Part shown: one piece after another, positions 40,451-53,900 of the stretch | Layout of the letters: each line of letters begins with the position of its first letter | How positions within the stretch are numbered: position 1 is the first letter of the stretch | Origin: Norana najaformis | Taxonomy: Eukaryota > Annelida > Clitellata > Crassiclitellata > Hormogastridae | Direction: 5' to 3' | DNA: 64,000 nt | NCBI GenBank assembly: GCA_964023275.1 | Contig: OZ029916.1 | Location: forward strand, 41,631,896 to 41,695,895 | Position numbers and translations under genes: made by a program | Notes under the pieces: model-generated | What the model saw: the letters and a program-made list of their open reading frames with translations, nothing else | Databases searched by the model: none | Told to the model about the DNA's origin: nothing

Positions 40451-40814
40451 CATCCTACACCACCTTACCGTATCATCACCTTTAGCTTGCCCCGCTCTCT
40501 GTTGAGCGTTGCTGTTTCCACAACATGCAGGCAACCTTCACTCTTCTGGGTGCGTCTTCAGGCCGTGTGTGGTCCGAAATTCTATGGGCGCAAGTCGGAC
40601 TCCAGGTTTGTCGAGGGCGTCTAGCTGGTCTCTTCCGAGCTACCGAGGGTCCAGATCTAATGACTTGTTGAGCTCTGGAATGATACTGTTCGATGTCTCA
40701 AAGAGCGATGTGTCCAAACAGCTAGAGCCTCCTTGTTTGGATCATCTCCGACACAAGGATGTGGGTCGTGTGTCGACAGACCTACGCGTTGGTGGCGTGT
40801 TTCGTACTGCGATA

Positions 40815-40985
40815 CGCAATCGCAATCGTAATTGTGAACTCCAGAGTTCTACAGTGCTCAAATCAAGTGAAATTGAGAGAACCAGCTTATGCACAGGGGC
40901 TCAGTTAAAACAAAATCGATAGGCAGGAAGGGTCAGATTCAGTTCCAGGTCAAGGTCCAAGTGTCAGACAGGCAGACAATCAGAC
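40815..40985 (-). mobile_element. L2/CR1-like LINE 3' end (copy 3)
   Basis: 'gcaatcgcaatcgtaatt', 'gaaccagcttatgcacaggg', 'aaaacaaaatcgataggcag'. Confidence 0.75.
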
Positions 40986-41200
40986 CCAAATAAACCGCCG
41001 CCAAGCTATCCAGAATGCTCTCGCTCGTGCGGTAACCAAAACTCATAAACACCATCACATCGCTTATGTTGTCAAATCACTTCACTGGCTTAAAATATCT
41101 GAACGAATAGATTACAAAATCCTACCACTTACCTAAAACACGCTTCAGTCCTCCCAACCCTCCTATCTTCGTCAGTTATCGTTATCTACAATCTAATCCC
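40985..41200 (+). pseudogene. L2/CR1-like LINE RT C-terminal fragment
   Basis: Plus strand: QAIQNALARAVTKTHKHHHI, then SLHWLKISERIDYKILPLTY. The usual family form is (R)VQNAAARLVT..SLHWLPV..RIDYKILLLTYK. Adjacent to, but in the opposite direction from, the 3' end at 40815. Confidence 0.8.
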
Positions 41201-41384
41201 TCCGTTGTGGATATTTATATTAAAAAGCGCCTGCAATCAGGAATTTATCGGGTGTGTAGTGGCAGCAGTGGAGAGGAGGGTGGCGAATTCTTTCCAGAAG
41301 ACAGACGGAGGACTTGAACATGAGGGGAGGTTGGAGGACGATATATGAAGAGATGAATGATTGGAATCTACTCAGCCTTTGCCT

Positions 41385-41640
41385 CTAAGTCCTTGATGAC
41401 GTCCAGACCTCGGCTCTGTACAGGAGGACAGGCAGTAGGTCTGTGTATACCTTGAAAAGGCAGGCTTTGGTGTTCAGCCGAATGCTGGTACTCCAGATTC
41501 CTCGTTGTAGATTGATCATGCATTCTCTGGCAATGGCCACGTGACGCCCAACCCAAAGTCCGCTGCTGCCATGGGTCCCAGCATGAGAACTGAGGTAAGG
41601 GAACCCATGAACTCTCTCCACAAGGTTTAATGCAACATAC
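41385..41640 (-). pseudogene. Non-LTR retrotransposon RT C-terminal fragment
   Basis: Minus strand: ARECMINLQRGIWSTSIRLN, then TKACLFKVYTDLLPVLLYRA EVWTSS. Typical of endonuclease-RT LINEs (..TK..L...Y.PVLLYG.ETW). Cut at 41640 by a (CATA)n(GACA)n tract. Confidence 0.78.
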
Positions 41641-41654
41641 ATACATACATACAT

Positions 41655-41691
<37 letters not shown>

Positions 41692-41692
41692 T
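41637..41692. repeat. (CATA)n(GACA)n microsatellite
   Basis: CATACATACATACATACA then GACAGACAGACAGACAGA. Confidence 0.95.
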
Positions 41693-41824
41693 GTGAACTT
41701 ACCTGTGGGGTGGTCAACGGCTTGCGTTGACCTCTTTTGGTAACTTGTTAGACCTTCAGGCCCAATAAAGTATTTGTTTATGCCAACTGTTAGGACTAAC
41801 AGGCCTAGCAAATATCCGCCCGTG

Positions 41825-41884
41825 TATCTATGTCTGTCCGTTTGTCTCTGTCTCTGTCTATGTTTCTGTCTGTCTGTCTGTAGC
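41825..41884. repeat. (TCTG)n microsatellite
   Basis: GTCTGTCTGTCTG-type tract. Confidence 0.85.
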
Positions 41885-43109
41885 CCTTGTCTAGCGTTCA
41901 GCGGCTGAGGTTAGCGTAGCTTGACGGGTCCAGTCGCCAACGGCCGCGGTGCAAGACCTACAACTGCCCTTCAACACTCAAACGTCGAGGTCAGAGGCCT
42001 AAACGCACGAGGCCTAGCTGCCAATTATGACGGACACCTGCTCCTTAATCCCGGTCAAACTAAGAGTAATTTTCTTTAGAAATGTCTTTCCTCGTGACAC
42101 AACAACTGCACTATTCATTCTTGCATGTACACTCATAGGGCCTAATAAATTCTTCTGTGCAAGCTCGCCGTAAGGCCGCATGACAGTGACAGAGGAAGAG
42201 AGGGAGAAAGAGGCAGACACAGACAGAGACAAAGACAGAAAGGCAAAATAGGAGATCGGCTTCTAAATGCATGGCCCAAAAGACTTAGGTAAACGGGCCT
42301 CCGTGGTTGGCTACAGGCTGTTGGCCAACAGGCCAGAAAGACACACGCCGGCCAAACGCAAAAGCTTTGTTTATATATGTATATATAAGCCACTGTTTAT
42401 ATATGCACTATATATATAGATTTATTCGTATATACATATACATTATATGTATACGACTTTAAATATATAAACGACTCTATCTGTAGGCCTGGCTAATACA
42501 GCCTAGTTCTAATATATACGCAATAAATCGAATTTGTTTTGACAACCCTAGGTGTGCATTGTTCAAAACTTTATAGGCTTTCGCTTACAAGTCTTTCGTT
42601 TGTAGGCCCTTTTGGCCGAATGATCAAATGAGACATCTGCTACTGTTTTGCACGATTTTATGCACACTTCGAAGCATAGATTTCAATTCCACAACACCCA
42701 AATAAAAACTTAGAAAACGATCTTCTGTACATCAACTGCTTAGCAAACGTCAGCAGTGCTTACTTGGGGTGATCTTAGACTTGACTTATCGCTAATGTAT
42801 GCGTATCTAGTACGGCTATATTGACCGAGTGCGGTATAACAGTATGTGACCCGCAAGGAGAAAAGGTACCAAAGGTGGGTTTTCCGGACTGAACAGGTTT
42901 GAAGTTTGTTGATGTTATTAGCGCATGTGTGCCAAAGTTTATCTGACTATGTCCCCAAACACCTCACGAACAGAAATTCCAAAGATATCAGCTAAAACCT
43001 GCACCTGCGTTTCTGCGAAACTCGATTTAGAAAATTGCAGATATTTAACAAACTACAGTCCAAAAGTTGTGCGCTGTTACGTTTAAACTTTGTACATAGA
43101 ATTTTAATG

Positions 43110-43262
43110 TCGGGCTATACGGTCCGTACGCTGGGACCTTAAATGGCGTGGGGCCCATTCAAACGGGCAGCGGTGGTGAAAGATCTCACCGGAAAAATTC
43201 ATTGAAAAACGAGCAGGGTTGAGGCCTTACGGTCGCTATATAAAACCGTGCCATTCTTGGTG
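43110..43262 (+). repeat. Repeat F copy 1
   Basis: 'gggcagcggtggtgaaagat', 'aaaaacgagcagggttgagg' and 'cggtcgctatataaa'. Matches 56600-56735 block for block. Confidence 0.7.
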
Positions 43263-43650
43263 CATCCCAGAATCATGTGTGAGATTGTTTCAAGCTTTTT
43301 TGCAGACTTCACAGTGGCCATTTTCTTCATTTTCATTCGCCATCATACAAACTCATCTATGCTCCACCGCTTGCAATTTCTGCATTGGCCTTTCACTCAA
43401 ATTTGAGAACATCCTCTTTCACAGATCCTACCCTGACTCCCCTTCTTTCTCTTATCTCTTGCCGCTCCAATCCCAAACATCACCCACTGTAGCTGCCACG
43501 CTGTCTCTCTGCCTGGCTTTTGGATCTTGACCTGCATGGAACCGAACCCTTTTGCTATCGATGTTGTTTTGACTGAGCACCTGTGAATAAGCTGGTCCCC
43601 GTGACGTGGCTTTCGTTGGGCGCTGTAGAAAACACGGGTTTACGATTAGC
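43262..43650 (+). mobile_element. L2/CR1-like LINE 3' end (copy 4)
   Basis: ORF2 remnant (HRSYPDSPSFSYLLPLQSQT) followed by 'cttttgctatcgatgttgt', 'aataagctggtccccgtgac' and 'gggcgctgtagaaaacacgg'. Lies directly downstream of repeat F. Confidence 0.78.
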
Positions 43651-44510
43651 CAGTTGTTCAGGGTCACTCATCACTCTGCATATACATTCAACTTGGTTTG
43701 CACTGTAAATAGTAGCCTAAATACACACCCTAGTTTTTGGTGCAGGCTGCCGCACACGTACACACACACACACGTACACACACATAATGAGTGTATTTAT
43801 ATAGTAATAGTGAAATATTATTTTTAGATATGGTCTTTGTTGTTTGGATGTTGTCATAATAAAATGCTTGTACTGGAATATGAAACCAAAATTGCAAAAT
43901 TAAAATGCATAATGCAACTAACTGATGCAATAATCTGCATGTAGGCCTACACTTACAAGTAATGTCTATGAAGTTTAGAGACTAGCGTGGTGGCGAGAGC
44001 TCTCGTAGATATAAACTGTCTAGTGTCAATTATCTTCTGCTGCCGGTTTTGTCCATAAACTTATTAAACAATGTCTGGCCATAGGACACAGTGACTGTGC
44101 TCCATTACTAGACGGTTTAAGCATAACCACGTTCTAGCCACATTAGTGTCTGCTGTTTTTCGGGCATGAGTTCGAGTGTAGACTGTGTTCGCGCCGTTGA
44201 TAATTATAATAATTATTATCCAGACCCTACAAGTGCTCTGTTTAAGTAATTTGTAAACCAATAAAGCTTAATTAAGCTTATATGTCATAGCGACTCCAAA
44301 AGGGGGCACTCTATGGGGTAATGAAACTCTCTTGATGCATACATATACATAATACATATACAGAGGTACTCAAATTCGAAGTTTCTGCATTTCTGCTCTC
44401 TCGCTAACTCAGTCATACAAAGTAATCAGATCGCTTAACCGACGGCGAAGCATACGTCACCAGAAATTTGTCTTTACACGAGGTCACTCGCTTTCTGTTC
44501 ACCCGATCCT

Positions 44511-44760
44511 ATGGCTGAACTGCAGCACACAGTTCCCGTTTCCTACAACATCCGTGTCAAGAAAGGGGTTCGACAGGGCTGCGTGATCTCACCATGTCTA
44601 TTCAACATCCTGGCAGAGATGGTCACGAGGGGAGCGCTGGACGGTTATGATGGAACTGAAATAGAAGGGAGAATATTTACAAACCTCCGATAAGCTGATG
44701 ACATTTTTCTGTTGATCAATGTGGACAAAACCACGACCATGGCTTTCTAGCATGCCCTCC
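44511..44760 (+). pseudogene. Non-LTR retrotransposon RT core fragment
   Basis: Plus strand: VKKGVRQGCVISPCLFNILA then the catalytic box, which reads NLR*ADD: a TAA stop has replaced the Phe of FADD. GVRQGC..SP.LFN is RT motif 4 and (F)ADD is the active-site box. Confidence 0.88.
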
Positions 44761-44797
44761 AACACGTATATACACATACGGCCAAGTTCAGTGTTAC

Positions 44798-44866
44798 CTC
44801 TCTCTCTCTGTCTCTCTCTGTCTCTCTCTGTCTCTCTCTGTCTCTCTCTGTCTCTCTCTGTCTCTC

Positions 44867-44940
<74 letters not shown>
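44798..44940. repeat. (TCTCTCTG)n / (TC)n / (TA)n array
   Basis: Regular TCTCTCTCTG units then a clean TC run and a short TA run. Confidence 0.97.
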
Positions 44941-45124
44941 GTTGGAGGAATGCTAGAATGCTACCTGTGGGTGCCACGAGAACAAATGTTGTAGAGTAGG
45001 ACTAAGGGGTGTCAGTTCACTGGCGGGAAGTCCAACCTTTAAAATAGGCGTGTGTGTGATGTTGAGTCGCACACACACATTATAAGTGCATACACGTGTG
45101 TCTATATTCGTAGCACTACTGTTT

Positions 45125-45400
45125 GGTTAACCGCCAGATGATCATACTGTAGCAGCTGATGTCGGGTCTGGCGATTAACTTGACCCGACATCATCTGCTA
45201 CAACCAGACACACCAGCTGCTACGCCATCTGGCGATTAACCTGACCTGCCATCCGCTGCTATAACCACACACGCACAACAGCTGCTACGCCATCTGGCGA
45301 TTAACCTGACCCGACATCAGCTGCTACAACCAGACACAACAGCTGCTACGCCATCTGGCGATTAACTTAACTTGATCGGACATCAGCTGTTACCATTTGG
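45125..45400. repeat. Tandem array, unit 61-65 bp, with an inverted first unit
   Basis: The block CTGGCGATTAAC starts at 45168, 45229, 45294 and 45355. Units share 'gacccgacatcagctgctac' and 'cagctgctacgccatctggc'. The left end (45126-45140) reads GGTTAACCGCCAGATG, close to the reverse complement of CATCTGGCGATTAACC, so the array starts with an inverted half-unit. Confidence 0.85.
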
Positions 45401-46014
45401 CAGAGGCAAAATGTATAAAACAAATGAACACTACTAGTAGCACTGCAACTACTACACTGCAACAACTACTGTACTACTATATAGCTACCAATATACTACT
45501 GTTACCACTACCACTACTATATTACTCATAATGTTGTTATCATTCTTAAACTCCGCCACTGCCGTACTCAGGTAGTACCAGTACCAAGCCTGGATAAAAG
45601 AGGAGGGTGACGAGTACTACTTATCATTCTTAAGATAGAAGACAGGAGAGGGTTGAAGACAGTGACAAATAAATAAATAATTTATTAATTTATGATATAA
45701 ACGGGTCTATGATAAATACTAATGAACATGATCATAAGCATGATCATCGCCATCATTATATTATAATCATCGTCATCATGGCTGGCAGTTGTAGTTGAGC
45801 CAGTCATCCAAGCCTGCAATGCTGAGCCCCTACGCTTTTATAGTTCTACTTACCTACATTCAATGGACAAATTTTTTCAGTCAAAGTAACAATCCACACT
45901 TTAATGAACAATTAAACAAACAAAAAACTTAACTACAAAAATTAAACTATGTCCATTTTGAGACATTGGTCACCACATTGGCAGCTCCAGGATGTGTAAA
46001 AGTAAAGGTCATGT

Positions 46015-46275
46015 AATCTGTTTATACACTCCTCTGTAGAAACTCCTCAGAAGTGTTAAGCGTTACATCTGTTTACACATCTCTAAAGAACCTCCTCAGA
46101 AGAATAAAGGTAAATGTAACACAACTGTTTCTATGCCTCTAAAGAAACTGGTCAGAAGCACAAAGGTGATTGAAGACAGTGCTACTGTTTGAATTCCGCT
46201 ATGGAACTCCTCATAAGCACAAAGCATGCTTGTTATTGTTTAGGCTCCACTATGGAAGCTCCTCAGAGAGCATGG
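46015..46275. repeat. Degenerate tandem repeat, unit about 50-65 bp, five units
   Basis: Each unit has 'ctgttt.....cctctaaaga', 'aactcctcagaagcacaaag'. Confidence 0.65.
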
Positions 46276-46417
46276 CCCTGAGGGTGAAGAAGGATTATGG
46301 GGCGGAGATATACCCATGAGTATAAAAATCCAACAACAGGACAATTCTTTTCTAACTCCTAATTTGTGCTGGTACTCATGTACTGAGCCCAGAGAGATGA
46401 CCAGCAGAGCTGGCCCA

Positions 46418-46458
46418 TATGTATGTACGTACGTATGTACGTACATACGTATGTATGA
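46418..46458. repeat. (GTAC)/(GTAT) palindromic tetramer tract
   Basis: TATGTACGTACGTATGTACGTACATACGTATGTATG, self-complementary over much of its length. Confidence 0.85.
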
Positions 46459-47474
46459 AAACGCTTACACTGCACCTTCTAAGTACCTCTCAAAATGCTG
46501 CACACATGGCATTTACATAACAGATCTCAACAAGTGCATTTTAACGCAGTTTGAAAAGTTGCTGAACAGAGTCAAATGAAACAGCACATACAAAACGGAA
46601 GACTGTTCCAAAAACATCATCCATGGATTACCAAGATGATGGCTTCATAAATCATGAAATAACTGTACGCAGCAAATTTAGAAGTGGACATCCACATTGG
46701 ACAAAACCATCGTCCCCTTGTCTGCATTTGGGGTTGGTCCCTCCCTCTTGTCTGTGGACGATGCCAAAGCTCCCTCTCATATTTACCAATCTGACTGCAT
46801 AGTTTAAAATACTCCACAAAAATATACATCTATAGGTATGTAGGTATCTGAGCATTTTCATAGGAACTCTCAGAGGCACGGACACAAGGATATCTCGTAT
46901 CACTTCAATGTCCTTCAGAATTGCACCTTCTCAGATCTCAGACACATGGTTCATGGCTTTGGGGGAACGTTTGCCTGAGGCACGAACGATCCAACGACAA
47001 GGCACATTTTCTAACAACAATCACGATGGACTCAAACAACCCCCACCCTCCTCGTTATTTGACTGATGCGCAACCAAATAAAACTGTCACTAAAAGACAC
47101 ATAAAAATCTAAATGCACTAGTTCATAAAGTAAAACTGCGTTTTGCAAATTGCAATGGCAGAAGAAAGACCAAAGTAAACGTTTAAATCTTAAAAGTAAA
47201 GCCAGGTATGACAATCACGTAATAACATGTCTCTTACAACAGTCCATGAAAGAACAATCCTACATTTAAGGATTATTTCGCCTTAAGCACAAACATGACA
47301 ACATGAGTCCAAACAACTGGACAACCATTCTTCACAGGTTACATAGTCCAACAACAAACTGACACACTGAAATTCAAACCCCAGGTGCAGAAATCTGTTG
47401 ACAGTAACTTCCAGTATCCACATTCAAACCAGAAAGATTAACACCTCTGACCAACAATTTGAAACAATCTAGAA

Positions 47475-47730
47475 TAGATCTCTAATAATCTAATCTAACC
47501 ACTTTTTACAGCACCATTATCATAATGCACAAGACATCAATCGTTACTTCAAATTAAAAAATCATAATCCACTGGAGAAGCTGGGACAAAATCTGCTAGA
47601 TCAGGAAAACCAGAAGTCAGGTTACGCTGTAAGCAACTTGAGACAGACTAGATGGATCTCCAGCTTAGGCCTGTCTGAATTTAAAGAACTGATAGAATGC
47701 ACAAAACTGGGCAGTGAATTACAAAGCTTT
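47475..47730 (+). repeat. Repeat D copy downstream of PLD
   Basis: 'tctctaataatctaatctaa', 'ttatcataatgcacaagaca', 'aaccagaagtcaggttacgc', 'agcaacttgagacagacta'. Falls where the PLD 3' UTR would be. Confidence 0.65.
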
Positions 47731-47789
47731 GGACCAGCCATTGAGAATGCCCAAGAGCCCAACACTAGCTAATAAAAGATATAAAACAC

Positions 47790-47983
47790 CTAGCCAGTGC
47801 TGCTCACCAGGGTCACGTCTGACTCAAGCGATTTGGCATAAGTCGAATTCCAATCCCTCTCAAATATTGAAACCAATTGCTGCTGAACTGTAATGGTATT
47901 TCCATCGCTTGACATTGTTTGGTTGATGATAAATCCTACACCACCTGTTGCTGTAAAATAGTCGCCAGACCAATTCGACGTAC
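47790..47983 (-). CDS. PLD3: PLD exon i (last, with stop)
   Basis: 194 nt, [20 protein letters not shown].. [16 protein letters not shown].. SSTG then TAG, matching human GTSNWSGNYFTETAG and IFLRDWDSPYSHDL. Acceptor TGTAG. No clear AATAAA was seen close downstream; a repeat D copy starts about 60 bp after the stop. Confidence 0.96.
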
Positions 47984-50900
47984 CTACAGATTGAATTCAC
48001 AGAAAATTCATGACCAAAATACACAGCTGCTAAAACTTTTTCCTACAGATAGTAAATATATGCTAGATTAAATGAAGAGCAGCGAGAAATTATATATGTC
48101 TTAAATAAAATAGAGGAACAGAAAGTACAGATGCCTAAAATAAACTGAGAGAAAGAAAAATTGATTTTAAGTAAATGAAGCAAGAAAAATTTTAAAAAAC
48201 TTTTATTAAAAGGAGGGAGAAAAGTTAAAAGTTGTCTTAAATTAACTGCAGACAAATTAAGTATCTTAAATTAAATGCAGGCAGAGAAAAAACATAAACC
48301 GTCTGAAATTAATTGGAGAGAGATAAAACAAGGGGAAGGTCAAATAATATTGGGCTTACTATTTATACAGCACCTTTTAAGAACCCCACAAATGCTCTGA
48401 AACATGGCTATCTAAAAAGCTTCAATGCCATCTTGTTAAATGATCCAGATCAAACATCTAAGGTTCCAGTAAGAACACTAACCCAAATGGGGCAATAATA
48501 CTTATTCGCCTGTACTGCGTTATTTTCTGCGTACCAATGTAAGCCGTGTTGTCAGTTACCATATACTTGTTGTGGTTGACTCTGGCATACGGTATCTTCT
48601 GTTGTGCCTCAGTGAAAGCAGGAACCACAAACAGCTTCTGAAGTAACAATTCAAGTTGTGTCTCATTTCACACGTGCAGTTTCTGAAACTGATGTCTTAC
48701 AAGCACGCTCAATCTCAGTGGTCAGTTATGTTTAAAATTTTTAGATATTACACTTGAATATCCTCCTTATAAAATGCTTCATTTGATACAGTGGTCTACT
48801 CAGTAGCGCAGCTGGTCTGTAAACCAACAATTGTTGGTTCGAGTCTACTGAGAGGATCAGGTTTAATTACCTTGGACAAGTAGTTTGCATTCATTTATCT
48901 CTGTCACCAAGCAGCAGAAATTGGTACAGGTTTAGGCCTGGAAGCAAAAAAAGCAAATACTACAAAGCACTGGCACCTTGTTCAGGATGTTGCGATTCTT
49001 CCACTTCTGGCTCAAAGGCCTAAGAATAAGGAATGCATGCCTTATCGTGTGTTACCTTACCATAACTTACAGCACCCTATGTTGCCCGTTATCTTATGTT
49101 ACCTTACCTTACCAGTAGGAAATGAGCAGCAAAATCAACCACTACTTTCGTCCTACTCTGAAGATGCACATACCACTTGGATGTCTGCCCTATTGGCGCC
49201 ATTCAATTCCTGAAGTGACTTCAAAAAGCGGATCATGTTGGAACTCGTGTGGTTCCATTTGCTTCCAAGGATCTTGACCTTGACCCCTCGATCAATGGCT
49301 GCTCTTCTCAGGGCATCATCTATGACTGGCCAAAACCTACAGACAACACAGCAACATAACAACTCATCATATGATCCACACATACCGTACATGCCATACT
49401 GTAATGTAATGATCAATCAAAACTGATATTTACACCTAATAAATTTTTCTTTGCCACTGTATCCTATAAAAATATAATAGATGAGTTAAAAATAACAAAT
49501 GAATAAACATTCTGAGGTGGTCGAGTCGCCAATGCATCTGCTTTCCACCTCTAGTTACATATTAGGCCAGTCATGCCACAGTATAGAACAGTGTGCAACC
49601 TCAGTTGCAATCACCTTCAAGACCAGTGGCCTATAGCCAGACATTATTGTGGCCTTTTGAAGTAGTTCTTCTTTCTCCAGGCCATTGGATTTCAATGGGA
49701 CTTCATCAATGGATTACATTTGATTACAGCTTCACTTGAAGCATCAACTGAAGTCTTGTGCATTATGATAACAACGCTATAGAAGTTAGTTTAGATTTGA
49801 GCAGTGGTTCTTAGGCTTTTTAAGCTCGGGACCAGCAATAACTTAATGTTGTTGTTCGTTGACTACTAAAGGCAGGTGCCGAATCGCAGGCTTAAGGATC
49901 CAACCACATGTAACTTATAGAGAACTCAATGGCTTTGATTTTAAACTGAAATGCATTCAAGGGCTTTGATTCTAAACTGAATTGCATTCAAGGGCTTTGA
50001 TTCTAAACCTAAATGCTCTTTACATTATCAAGACGTGATTCACACTATGTCTAAAGTACTGCTTCAAATGTTACTGAAATATTTCATTGTTTTTATTCTT
50101 TTTTATTTACTTATTTTTTATTTATTTATGCAAATAGCTCAAAAACCTATATATCATGATGTTAATTATTGCAAATCAGTTAAGGATAATTTTGTGGACC
50201 AGGTGCCGATTGGTGTTAGTCTGAGAAAACCACCACCTGAAGAAACACTCAGTCAGAGATTTATATCTGGAGAAAGTAGGTTTAAAATGATCCAATTTAC
50301 TTTTTATCTTTGACAAACACAATCATCGGAGTGTAGTCCATGACTGCAATGTGAATGAACTTCTGCGCCTTTTCAATAACATCCAGAATTGCTTTGATGT
50401 CGTCTGTTCGTCCTTTTGGACAAAACTCTGGAGGAGCGCTCTGAAACGAGTCAAACAAATGATCAAGGCATCAATCGAGTGAATACTGCAACGATAACAT
50501 GATCACATGCATCACTTAAATGATCATTCTGTAATTCAAATAAATCAAAATATCACCGTGTCAATCAAGTGAATATTGCATCAATAAAATGATTCCATGC
50601 ATCAATTAAATGATCACCCTTTAAATGAAATAAATCAAAATATCACTGCATCATTCACGATTCCTTCCTCAAGTCTATGGGCTCACTGCCCGTTGGTGTC
50701 AACTGCACGACTCCGCTGGTTTGACTGCCCGTAGTCCATCCTACATACGGTGTTATTCATGATTACAATCTATAATAATACACCAGAAACTCAGCATAAC
50801 ACTGTCTTTGGGAGCCTTACAAATGAGGTCATGTGATAAGGTCATGTTTTAACGAGTTTATTTTCTGTAGCTGACTATTCTATATCAGAACTTGTGTAAT

Positions 50901-53900
50901 AACAAAGCGTTTTATAAGTAGCCTCTTGTGTACTTATACTATTATAAGAAGCCAAACAACTGACGGAGAAGTAGACTTGTGCCGGAGTCCCATTGAGTTT
51001 CAGTTCCATTGGACAGTCCTTGTTGAACTTTGTGCTTAAGGCGTCTGGCCAAGACGGAGGCAGAGGTGTGTCTGGCTTCCCCAGATACCAGTAAACCTCA
51101 AAGATTTTTGAGACGTCCTCTGCCAGAGATGGACAGCTGCTCAGTATCACTCCAAGCTCCTTCACCTGCCAAATAAATTATTGTCGATTTTACAATTCTA
51201 CATTCCTGTAAACAGAAGTATATCAAAGTACATAAGATAAGTCAAATCTCCACCGCTGCAATAACTCTGAAACATTGGTATAAATTAGGCTTAGACCTGA
51301 TAATTATTAAGCCTACAAACCTAACTATAGGCCTGGCATAAAGAGCACTGTTTTGAGTGAATATAAGGACGTATGCCTTTCCCTGGAATTCAGTCATCAC
51401 CTGCACAGCTCTATCTATGTATGCATCAGTTACATGTTATCAACAGTTGAACCCAAGACTGGACTCTGTTTGTTGAGTTCTACCTGTGTGCAGGAGTTTG
51501 CCAGTAGTGGCTATATCCAGCTGGGTCGAACCATATTATTACTGTGCGCATGAGATAGCAGAGGCATGGTCCATATGTTGAACAAGCTTTCAACTGAAGC
51601 AATGATATAATGCAATATAGCGTATGCATCTGTATATTTATATAGCACCTTTTTAAAAAGCTCATAAAGGCACTGCCTCTAGCCTAAATAAGTTCAATAG
51701 TAATGAAAAGTTTGTATTTAAGAAACTAATACTCAGATAACTGGAAATTTATTTAGATATTTATATAGCACCTTTTAAACACCTCATAAAGATGCTATAT
51801 AAATAACAGTCCATAAATGAACCATTGTTATGATTGGAACTATTACCTGTGTCAATGACCTCCAATCCATGTTGGCACTTCCAACAAAAATTCGTTTCCT
51901 GTCAACAATCCAGAGTTTCGTGTGCAGAATTCCGCTTCCAAGAAGCTTGGAGAAGTTGATGCTTCTCACTTCTGCACCTGAACAGTTCCAACAAGGAATC
52001 CACTTAGAAACAAGGAACTAAACTGCATTACAAATACTGGATGCAAGGCATCAATGAATAGTCGCTTCAAAGCAAAACCATGTTCCAAAACCACACTCCA
52101 TCGGACACAACTCATGAACATGAGGCTCAAGAGACTGGAAGGCAGGCTACAGAGGATAAGCCAATCTTATCCTCTGTAAGAAGGTAAAAGTACCCCAAAA
52201 CTTTGTGGAAAAAGTATGATGTGGCTTACTTTGCCCCCAACTCTGAAACTGTGCCAAAGGCTTTACTTCTAGATGCATACATATATGCATGTATATGCAT
52301 CGATACAGACCTGCCTGAGCAAGTTCAATTGTGTCGTTGTCTGGATTGCTTTCCGACGGTTCGTTCATGACAATACGTAGCTTCACTTTACGATCCTTAA
52401 CAGCCGACTTGAGCTTCTTAAATGTTTCTTCACCCTTCAAAAGAACATGGAAAGTCATTGCCCAGTACAAGTATACTTGTTCATGTTGAGTTTTCATGAT
52501 TGATGATACTGAAGAAGAGTGAGGGGGAGAGCAAGAGAAGGTCGGCAGGTAAGTCCTTCCAGGAAGCAGTAGCAAAGCTGCAGCACTGAGCGGTGGCAGT
52601 TTGAGCTAAAGGGATGGCGAGATCACCCTGAACCGACGAACACAGTGGTCTGCGGCCATGAATGGAAGAAAGGAGGATGCAGAGCTCCCTTAGATAAAAC
52701 AGAGAACAGCCAACAAGACAGTTCCACACGAGGGACAAGATTTTTAAGAAAATACGCTCCAATATTGGGATCCAATGCAATTTTTCCAGCATAAATGCAG
52801 AGATGTGGCCAAACTTAGGAATGCCACCAATCAGGCAAGCCATAGCATTTAAGACAGACTGGAGTTGTGCAGTGTAGAAGGGTCCTAAGCCTACGAAGAC
52901 AGCCTAAGTGCAATAAATAAATAAATACAGCAGACGTCAAGATACGTTGATTACAATAATTAAGCACAAAAGAAGTATGAAACAGAGTTGATTAAGACCT
53001 GCCAGTCTGATGGATCTCTGACGACGTCTTGGCCAAGAAGTGTCCAGTAGAAAGATGCAATATCTATTGACTGAGTTGCGTTGTCTATGAGATCACTCCA
53101 GGCGGAAAATGTAGATGGAAAACTTGGAGAACCGGACGGATAGGTCAGGTTGTCTGGAATGCTTTCAAGAATCGAGATCCTGAAATTTCATCAGCAAAAC
53201 TCCAAACTCTGAACTACCTGTTTAGAGCTTTATAAATTCTAATTTGCCTAGTCCATCTTTCTCAAATAGGCTGCCTGACAACCTATGACATTAGCTTCCT
53301 GACCTTTCTTTACCTCATTTCTGTCCACACTTGTAAACAATTCTGTTCAATTTGTGGTTTATTGTTGTCAGTTCAGAAGTTGCCTCAGACGAGTTTCTCT
53401 TGCGCTAAACAAATTTGCAACTGCAATTACAAATAGTTACTCTAATCTGGAATAAAAGTTTACAACTCATTTCAAAAGCACTGGTACGAATAGATTATCA
53501 AGAAGTTAAACACAAAGCATCATCATCAGTCACCATGGGTTCAGCGCCCATAGGTGCTTGATGCGTGCTTCACTATCTCCGTCCAATTGTCTCTGTCCTG
53601 CGCCAGGAAAGCACTTAGGAATAAACACAGCACAAAAACCTCCCAACTGAAACCATCACAGTTGAAACAACTTGCTAATAATAAATAAAAAGCCTTAACT
53701 TGCTAGATTTCGACTTGGCTTCAGCAAACACGGTTTTAATCAAAACGACTGTCCGTTATGCCTTGTACATTATGATAATGGTGAAGTAGTTGATAAGATC
53801 AGATTATATTAGAAAATTCAACAGAATGAGGAACTTCCTCAGATCTGTACCAAGCAATCTTACCTGCAGTCATCACTAACAGGAATTGCCTTCTGCACAC

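Larger units (their letters stand above)
38330..47789. other. Intergenic region between PLD and RALGAPA (divided by retroelement remnants)
   Basis: No host gene recognised on either strand. Holds L2-like LINE ends, SINE-B, RT fragments, repeat F, a 61-65 bp tandem array and microsatellites. About 42040-43100 (apart from a short AT-rich stretch) and 45500-46000 show nothing I can name. Confidence 0.7.
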
